A stretch of 10,646 bases of DNA from Clostridiales bacterium (GTDB lineage Bacteria > Bacillota > Clostridia > Saccharofermentanales > UBA5734). The stretch lies in NCBI GenBank assembly GCA_007133255.1, contig SLMY01000159.1, positions 1 through 10,646 of the forward strand, in the 5' to 3' direction. The translations under genes were made by a program, and so were the position numbers. The notes below the pieces were generated by a model, which ran no database searches, was not told the origin of the DNA, and worked only from the letters and a program-made list of their open reading frames with translations. Positions 5,832 through 10,646 of the stretch are shown one piece after another (position 1 is the stretch's first letter; every line of letters begins with the position of its first letter).

Positions 5832-6851
5832 ATGATGAAAGCACTGATCATTGGCGGCACAGGCAGAATCAGTACATCTGTCTGCGCTAAAATGCTTGAG
5901 CAGGGCTGGGATCTAACCTTGCTCAATCGAGGCAAACAAGCTAATCGTATTCCCGAATCAAAGCATCTTAGCCAGTTTACAGCCGATATCTCGGATACTG
6001 AAACAGTGAGTGACTGGTTAAAAGATAAGACTTTTGATGTGATCGCGAACTTTATTGTTTTCACACCTGAAGAAGCAAAACGCGATATCCGTTTGTTTCA
6101 AGACAGGTGCGGGCAATACATTTTTATCAGTTCAGCGTCCGCTTATCAAAAGCCGCCTGTTGATTCGGTGATAACAGAAAGCACACCGCTGATCAACCCC
6201 TTCTGGACTTATTCACAGCAAAAGATAGCCTGTGAGGAAGTCTATATGCAAGCCTGCCGACAGACTGGTTTTCCAGTTACAATCGTCAGGCCAAGTCACA
6301 CATACGATGAAATGGCTATCCCGCTGGCGATTCACGGCAGTCACGGTTCCTGGCAGACAATTAAGAGGATGTTGGAAGGCAAGCCGGTTGTGATCCATGG
6401 CGACGGCACTTCACTCTGGACTGTCACGCACAGCCGTGATCTGGCCGTTGCTTTTGCCGGTCTGGCCGGCAACCCGCACGCGATTGGACAAGCTTATCAC
6501 ATCACATCGGATGAAGCCCTCAGCTGGAACCAGATTTATAAAATCGTCGGCCAGGCTTTTGCAGCTAAACCTAGAATTGTTCATGTTACCAGCAGTGAAC
6601 TGATCGCTCATAAACCACAGCTTAAAGGACCTTTGCTGGGCGACAAGGCTCACTGCGCTGTCTTCAATAACAATAAGATCAAGCAGCTGGTTCCGGAATT
6701 CAAAGCGCTGATTCGGTTTGATGAAGGGGTGCGGCTTTCTGCCGAATACTACCTGGCACATCAGGAACTGCGGAAATCCGACCCGGACTGGGACGCGTTC
6801 CTTGAGTATATGACTAAGGACAAGCCTGTTTCACACCTTTCAGATTACTGA
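5832..6851 (+). CDS. Extended-SDR NAD(P)-dependent epimerase/dehydratase-like protein
   Basis: An extended short-chain dehydrogenase of about 340 residues (WcaG/CSP41-like group), probably acting on a nucleotide-linked or free sugar. Numbering from the ATG at 5835, the cofactor motif reads GGTGRIS (7-13), so the third glycine of GxxGxxG is Ser13. LLNRG (29-33) ends the second strand; its Arg32 could favour NADP. The active site shows S99-S100 with Y126-x3-K130 (YSQQK). An in-frame ATG exists at 5817, but AAGGGG (5821-5826) precedes the paired ATG codons at 5832 and 5835. The real start is one of those two, and the longer is given. The gene stands alone on the plus strand, divergent from lacI, with its own dyad-containing promoter. 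Substrate and reaction are unknown. Confidence 0.88.
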   Translation: MMKALIIGGTGRISTSVCAKMLEQGWDLTLLNRGKQANRIPESKHLSQFTADISDTETVSDWLKDKTFDVIANFIVFTPEEAKRDIRLFQDRCGQYIFISSASAYQKPPVDSVITESTPLINPFWTYSQQKIACEEVYMQACRQTGFPVTIVRPSHTYDEMAIPLAIHGSHGSWQTIKRMLEGKPVVIHGDGTSLWTVTHSRDLAVAFAGLAGNPHAIGQAYHITSDEALSWNQIYKIVGQAFAAKPRIVHVTSSELIAHKPQLKGPLLGDKAHCAVFNNNKIKQLVPEFKALIRFDEGVRLSAEYYLAHQELRKSDPDWDAFLEYMTKDKPVSHLSDY

Positions 6852-6869
6852 TAACAGGCTTATTAGTAA
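6845..6869. other. Hairpin between convergent genes, weak terminator candidate
   Basis: TTACTGATAA and TTATTAGTAA can form a 10-bp stem (one G-U pair in the plus-strand RNA) around the loop CAGGC. It covers the stop codon of the SDR gene, in the 39-nt gap before the convergent antiporter stop. The stem is AT-rich and no T-tract follows, so termination activity is uncertain. Confidence 0.35.
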
Positions 6870-6890
6870 CAACTTGGAAGCATACATTAT

Positions 6891-8090
6891 TCAGCGTGAT
6901 GGCTTGCAGTCCTTACCGATTTTCTCAAGGTCGGGCAGCTCGCCGGCCCGCTTCAGAGCCAGGCGCGTAATCACGGGTCCAACCATTTCGTAGATAAGCG
7001 TGGAGCTTAATATAACCACGCGAATCTGATCGCCATATTCAGGCAGTATGCGCACCGCGGCCAGCGACAAACCGATCGCGACACCTGCCTGAGGAATCAG
7101 TGTAAAGCCCATATGTTTCTGGATGACTGGCTCAGCGTTTGCCAGGCGGCTGCCAATAAAGCTGCCGCCTACCTTACCAACTGCCCGGCCAATGATATAA
7201 ATCAGTCCCATCACACCCAGGGTGCTCAGCATTGTCAGATTCAGTTCCGCGCCGGAGAGAACAAGAAAAATCAGAAACAGAGGCGGTGTAAAAGCATCGG
7301 TCAGTTTAAAGACACGCAATGAATGCTTGCTTAAGTTGCTCATAGTAGCCCCGGCCGCCATACATACAAGCAGGGCTGAAAGCTGAATCCAGGCTGAAAG
7401 GCCAACGCCCAGCAAGACAGTAGCGATAACCAAAGCGAGGCGGTCATTATCTTTTTCGAAGAATCTGAACAGAAAAGACAGAATAAATCCCAGAGCGAAC
7501 CCTGCCAGCAGTGATCCGCCTATTTCAATGATCGGATTAAGAATCATCCAGGCGTATGAACCTGACGCGCCGGCGACCAGCACTTGAGAAATGGCCGCCG
7601 CTATAGAAAAAGTCATCAGCGCGATGGTGTTGTCCATCGCGACAACTGGCAGCAGCATGCGGGTTACAGGACCATCTGCCCGGTATTGCCGAATAATCAT
7701 CAAGGTGGCAGCAGGTGCCGTGGACGCGCCAATCGCTGATAGCATCAGTGCTGTCGGCAGCGGATATCCAAAAATCATTAAAAGCACGAAGAGAACCGCG
7801 ACCGCTCCCATCGCTTCGCCAACCGTGATCATGATCGGTATTCTGCCAAGTTTTCTCAGAATTGATATTTTCAGCTCATTACCTATTGAAAAGGCGATAA
7901 AGCCTAGAGCGAGATCGGTCAGGAGCGCGAAACCATGCAGCGTCTCCATCGGAATGACTTTAATCAGGCCAAGAATCAGACCAGCCACCAGATAACCTGT
8001 GACTGCCGGCAGGCGAAGCTTATTAGCTGCACCGGCACCTATCAGTCCAAAAACCATAGCTAACGCGAGATAAACAAATTGTTCAGTCAT
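6891..8090 (-). CDS. Cation:proton antiporter, CPA2/KefB-like, without RCK domain
   Basis: An integral membrane antiporter of about 399 residues with roughly 11-12 hydrophobic segments over its whole length (PF00999-type fold). It would exchange Na+ or K+ for H+. GASTAPAATLMII (about 121-133) corresponds to the broken helix TM4. LLPVVAMDNTIAL carries the ion-site pair as D153-N154, where close homologues usually have Asp-Asp. LSGAELNL and LIPQAGVAIGLS are typical late segments. The protein ends soon after the last membrane segment, with no TrkA_N/RCK domain. The ATG at 8090 overlaps the stop of the PII-like gene by 8 nt; GGAGG abuts this ATG directly, and GGAAAGG lies about 9 nt upstream. An in-frame TTG at 8111 has no convincing ribosome binding site, so it is not used here. 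Ion specificity is unknown. Confidence 0.87.
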   Translation of the reverse strand: MTEQFVYLALAMVFGLIGAGAANKLRLPAVTGYLVAGLILGLIKVIPMETLHGFALLTDLALGFIAFSIGNELKISILRKLGRIPIMITVGEAMGAVAVLFVLLMIFGYPLPTALMLSAIGASTAPAATLMIIRQYRADGPVTRMLLPVVAMDNTIALMTFSIAAAISQVLVAGASGSYAWMILNPIIEIGGSLLAGFALGFILSFLFRFFEKDNDRLALVIATVLLGVGLSAWIQLSALLVCMAAGATMSNLSKHSLRVFKLTDAFTPPLFLIFLVLSGAELNLTMLSTLGVMGLIYIIGRAVGKVGGSFIGSRLANAEPVIQKHMGFTLIPQAGVAIGLSLAAVRILPEYGDQIRVVILSSTLIYEMVGPVITRLALKRAGELPDLEKIGKDCKPSR

Positions 8091-8424
8091 CCTCCGACAC
8101 CTTTCCGTCAAAAAAATTAATCGGCAGGCCTATCAGAACGCCAGTATCCGGACGGCAAAGCCCGCCCACCACTTCATCGATTGTCTCCCGAGCCTTTTCT
8201 ACCAGGCTGTTTTGAACTGCCATAAAAATTGTTTTACTTGTCTCTCTGTCTTTGTCAACGACCATACGAAGTGATCCGAAAATTGAAAGCTCATCACGGT
8301 CAAGCGCTCTGGCCATCCCGGTACTTTCAAGGATCGTCGCGCCGCGAATGCCGATATCCAGTAAAGCTTTCAGGATATCATCCAGTTTTTCCGTTTTATT
8401 GAGCACTAAAACTAGCATCTGCAT
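8083..8424 (-). CDS. PII-like (GlnB-fold) regulatory protein paired with antiporter
   Basis: A 113-residue cytosolic protein with the ferredoxin-like pattern of the PII superfamily. The strand MQMLVLVLNKTEKLDDIL is followed by GIRGATILESTGM, a short variable loop region (about 45-60), the helix SLVEKARETIDEVVG and the terminal segment RPDTGVLIGLPI, which parallels GDGKIFVLPV of GlnB. The uridylylated T-loop tyrosine region is not evident, so it is not a classical GlnB/GlnK. Members of this superfamily form trimers that bind nucleotides and often control a membrane transporter encoded beside them, as with AmtB-GlnK or SbtA-SbtB. Its overlap with the antiporter gene suggests such a role here. 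The start ATG has GGAGG (8433-8437) 8 nt upstream. PstA-type c-di-AMP binding is possible but not supported by motif. Confidence 0.75.
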   Translation of the reverse strand: MQMLVLVLNKTEKLDDILKALLDIGIRGATILESTGMARALDRDELSIFGSLRMVVDKDRETSKTIFMAVQNSLVEKARETIDEVVGGLCRPDTGVLIGLPINFFDGKVSEDD

Positions 8425-8462
8425 TGTATTGTCCTCCAGCTATAAAAATAAGCATAAGATTT

Positions 8463-8507
8463 AGTATACCAGAGACCGCGTATAAATTGAAGTAAACGCG
8501 CTGGTAT
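8463..8507 (-). promoter_or_regulatory. Predicted extended -10 promoter of the PII-like/antiporter operon, with inverted repeat
   Basis: On the minus strand TATACT (8463-8468), preceded by TGG, is a good extended -10 box, and transcription would start near 8456. The -35 region is poor. The sequence ATACCAG (8466-8472), overlapping this box, is repeated inverted as CTGGTAT at 8501-8507, with centres 35 bp apart. A regulator binding both arms could control the operon. Confidence 0.5.
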
Positions 8508-8592
8508 CGAGTAAATAACACGCAAAGCTTACAAGAAGGGTTTATTTTCTACCATGAGTCTGTAGGCATTGATCGCGGTAGAGTTTTTTGTG

Positions 8593-8618
8593 TCTGTTGG
8601 ATTCTGTTCATTGTTTCT
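8593..8618 (+). repeat. Short direct repeats upstream of the response regulator gene
   Basis: TCTGTT occurs at 8593-8598 and again exactly 10 nt later at 8603-8608, with a related TGTTTC at 8612-8617. OmpR/PhoP-type regulators bind direct repeats on a 10-11 bp period, so this is a possible autoregulatory site. Apart from this and the promoter elements listed, I see nothing else in the 248-nt divergent gap (8425-8672). Confidence 0.3.
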
Positions 8619-8643
8619 GATCCGCTTCAACTGTGGCTAAACG

Positions 8644-8652
8644 TGCTAAAAT
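8644..8652 (+). promoter_or_regulatory. Possible extended -10 element of the two-component operon
   Basis: TGCTAAAAT matches an extended -10 (TGn plus TAAAAT). No good -35 is seen. The start would fall near 8659, leaving a leader of only about 14 nt that begins at the AGGAGG. A promoter further upstream is therefore also possible. Confidence 0.35.
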
Positions 8653-8672
8653 AAGGAGCAGGAGGCGATGTT

Positions 8673-9398
8673 ATGTTTCAGCTGCTGCTGATAGACGATG
8701 ACCCTCAGATTAATAAACTGACGCGTAAGTATCTGGAAAAAGCCGGATTTACCATCACATCTGTTTTTGATTATCAGTCAGCCATCAGAGAAGCTGAGGA
8801 CGGCTTGTTTGATCTGGCCATTGTTGATATTATGCTGCCCGATGGAAACGGGCTTGATCTTGTCAGGACTTTCAGACAGGAACTTGATTTGCCGGTGATC
8901 ATGATGACAGCCCGGGCCGACATACACGATAAAGCCATAGCCTATCAAAGTGGCGCGGACGATTATCTGGTCAAACCGTTTGATCCTAATGAGCTGGTTT
9001 TGCGTGTACAGGCTGTACTGAAAAGAGTCACCGCGGCCAGCTCTACTATAAAAGATCCGCTGTTAAGCCATGAGGAAATTGTCATCGGCCAGCCAGAAAC
9101 ATCACAGCTGAGAATCATCTATGATACCCAAACAGTTTTGCTGAATAATGAATCCGTCCCGATTCCCAAGCGTGAATTTCAACTGCTGAGTCTTCTGGCC
9201 GAGAATAAAAACCGTACACTGACACGTGAACAGATTGTTGATCATCTCTGGGGAATTGACTTTGAAGGTGAACTACGTGTGGTTGACCTTTATATTGACC
9301 GGCTCAGGAAAAGACTTCGTTTCAGCCAGAGTAAATCCGACAGCTTCTCAATCAGAACCGTGCGTGGTCTTGGCTATCGACTGGAGGTTCTTTCTTGA
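8673..9398 (+). CDS. Two-component response regulator, OmpR/PhoB family
   Basis: A 241-residue DNA-binding response regulator. The receiver domain (about 1-118) has the acidic cluster D8-D9-D10, phosphoacceptor D52 (in AIVDIMLPDG), T79 and K101 (in DYLVKPF), so it should be phosphorylated normally. A linker of about 20 residues leads to a C-terminal winged helix (about 145-240) with PIPKREFQLLSLLAENKN, REQIVDHLWG, DLYIDRLRKRL and IRTVRGLGYRL. The ATG at 8673 has AGGAGG (8660-8665) 7 nt upstream. It is followed without a gap by its sensor kinase gene and is divergent from the PII-like/antiporter operon, which is a candidate target. Confidence 0.96.
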   Translation: MFQLLLIDDDPQINKLTRKYLEKAGFTITSVFDYQSAIREAEDGLFDLAIVDIMLPDGNGLDLVRTFRQELDLPVIMMTARADIHDKAIAYQSGADDYLVKPFDPNELVLRVQAVLKRVTAASSTIKDPLLSHEEIVIGQPETSQLRIIYDTQTVLLNNESVPIPKREFQLLSLLAENKNRTLTREQIVDHLWGIDFEGELRVVDLYIDRLRKRLRFSQSKSDSFSIRTVRGLGYRLEVLS

Positions 9399-10646
9399 AA
9401 CAGACACTTTTCCGCCGCTTCATTATCAGATACACGTTGATCAGCCTGGTCAGTCTCTTATTTCTGGCGCTTATGGCCTTGTCTGTGCTTTATTATGCTG
9501 AGGTGATCAGGGAAAAAGAGTATCTTACAGCAAGGACCTATGTAACGGCCGATTTGATTGAGGCTGTGGCATCGGGAGAAGCTTCGCTGCAGGAGATGAA
9601 TCGTCAGCTGCGTTCCGTCAGCAGCAGTGATCAGCTGAACATTTATCTGATGCAATCGCTCCCATCAGCCAATACGGAAGCAGCGGCTGCAGAACATGAC
9701 TCGCAGGAATACTCAAACGTGTCAGACAGCGGACAGCATATGCACGGCTCAGGTGGCAGTCCAGGCAGGGGGATGCGTGAATCCTTCCAACCGAGCCTGT
9801 GGATGGAGCGCGAACTGAGAACCTGGTTTAGTGATCGGCAGCTTTCAGACCTCTGGCAGAATGCCGTCAATCCTGTGGTTGTCAGGATCAGTCAGCCTCT
9901 TTTGCAGTTTCCGCTTATGGTCGGTGTGCAAAAAACATCAGCTGGTCTGCTTTTTATCTATCGCGATCCGACTGCTTCAGACCAGTCGCTCCGCCAGCAA
10001 ATGCCCCTGGTATCAATCGCGCTTCTGCTGGCCTTTCTGCTGATCGGGTTGATATCATCAGTCGTCATGTCACGTATGTATCGCGGTATGCTTCGTCCGC
10101 TGAAGGATATCAGCCTTATAGCAGATCGTATTATCTCAGGCGACTACAGCCAACGGCTTAAAGCCTATCCGGAAACTGAGCTCCAGCTGATATCTGAATC
10201 TGTTAACCGGATGCTGCACAAACTGGATAAACTGGAAACCGCCCGGCTTGATTTTACCGCGCAGCTGGCGCACGAGCTGCGGACGCCGCTGACTATTTTG
10301 CGTATGTCTGTCCAGGGTGTAAAAGATGGTGTTATCAGTGAAGAAGAACAAAATGAGTTCTTTGATGTCACCTTACAGGAAATAGATCGCCTTGAGTTAC
10401 TGACACAGAATCTGATTGACCTTGCCAGCGCTGAAGGCGGCGATTTCCCGATTGAGCCGGAAATGACCGATATCACTGAGCTTGTTCAGTCTGTTGTAAC
10501 TGAAATTCGTCCGCTTTGCTTAAATCATCATCAGTGCTTGAATGTGCGGATAGAAGAGAAGATGACAGGTGTTCTTGACGGCAAACGTATTCGCCAGGTG
10601 TTGCTCAATCTGCTGAGTAACAGTATAAAATTCGCCGGAGATAAGA
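9395..10646 (+). CDS. Sensor histidine kinase, HAMP-HisKA type (partial, TTG start)
   Basis: The partner kinase of the preceding regulator; 417 codons are visible before the right edge. It starts at TTG 9395-9397, overlapping the regulator stop as TTGA, with GGAGG (9383-9387) 7 nt upstream, an ideal distance. Domains in order: TM1 (about 9-31); an extracytoplasmic sensor loop (about 32-200) containing H115-M116-H117 followed by a Gly-rich stretch; TM2 (about 204-226); HAMP (about 227-280); HisKA with phosphoacceptor H293 (in LAHELRTPLTIL); and the beginning of the ATPase domain, with N405 and N409 of the N box (LLNLLSNS). The G boxes lie outside the window. The frame is open throughout. The sensed signal is unknown; the His/Met motif could bind a metal. 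Confidence 0.93.
   Translation, partial: MKQTLFRRFIIRYTLISLVSLLFLALMALSVLYYAEVIREKEYLTARTYVTADLIEAVASGEASLQEMNRQLRSVSSSDQLNIYLMQSLPSANTEAAAAEHDSQEYSNVSDSGQHMHGSGGSPGRGMRESFQPSLWMERELRTWFSDRQLSDLWQNAVNPVVVRISQPLLQFPLMVGVQKTSAGLLFIYRDPTASDQSLRQQMPLVSIALLLAFLLIGLISSVVMSRMYRGMLRPLKDISLIADRIISGDYSQRLKAYPETELQLISESVNRMLHKLDKLETARLDFTAQLAHELRTPLTILRMSVQGVKDGVISEEEQNEFFDVTLQEIDRLELLTQNLIDLASAEGGDFPIEPEMTDITELVQSVVTEIRPLCLNHHQCLNVRIEEKMTGVLDGKRIRQVLLNLLSNSIKFAGDK

Noticed and set aside
5681..6064. Open frame of 127 codons on the minus strand across the SDR promoter and gene start.
   Set aside because: It overlaps a clear promoter and the N-terminal coding region of the SDR gene, shows no recognisable domain and lacks a ribosome binding site.
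6845..6869. Bidirectional intrinsic terminator between the SDR and antiporter genes.
   Set aside because: The stem is AT-rich, overlaps a stop codon and has no T-tract on either side; listed only as a weak hairpin.
7591..7995. Open frame of 134 codons on the plus strand opposite the antiporter gene.
   Set aside because: It is antisense to a well-supported membrane protein, has no ribosome binding site, and its composition mirrors the hydrophobic codons of the opposite strand.
8083..8424. Identity of the small protein as PstA (c-di-AMP receptor) or GlnB/GlnK.
   Set aside because: The characteristic PstA and GlnB loop sequences are not visible; only the wider PII-like fold is supported.

Overview
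The window looks like chromosomal DNA of a Bacillota (Firmicutes) member, most likely of class Bacilli. The reasons are strong AGGAGG-type ribosome binding sites before nearly every gene, one TTG start, sigma-A-like promoters with TGn extended -10 elements, a Gram-positive style LacI regulator and an OmpR/HAMP-HisKA two-component pair. Base composition is moderate. I cannot place the genus. I found no RNA gene, CRISPR array, insertion sequence or prophage gene.

Left part (1-2233, minus strand): a tight operon reads from 2078 down to the window edge. It encodes a stand-alone cobalamin-binding protein without a DNA-binding domain, then a MacB/FtsX-type ABC permease, then its ATPase (cut by the edge). 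The genes overlap by 4 and 8 nt. A plausible promoter with a palindrome over its -10 box lies in the gap before the first gene.

Middle part (2234-6851): a lacI-type regulator gene, an aldo/keto reductase gene and a zinc-dependent alcohol/polyol dehydrogenase gene run in that order on the minus strand. A near-consensus promoter followed by a perfect 22-bp palindrome drives lacI and may drive all three. Divergent from lacI is an extended-SDR (epimerase/dehydratase-like) gene, whose own promoter carries a perfect 9-3-9 dyad exactly between -35 and -10. The reductase and dehydrogenase could interconvert an aldose and a ketose through a polyol, but the substrate is not visible.

Right part (6852-10646): on the minus strand a small PII-like protein gene overlaps a CPA2-type cation:proton antiporter gene that lacks any cytosolic RCK domain. 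This suggests a dedicated nucleotide-sensing regulator for the antiporter. Divergent from it is an OmpR-family response regulator and its histidine kinase (TTG start, cut by the right edge), with an extracytoplasmic sensor loop containing a His-Met-His motif.

The items most worth following up are the cobalamin protein/ABC exporter operon, the PII-like/antiporter pair with its altered ion-site motif, and the two very clean operator-like dyads between lacI and the SDR gene.
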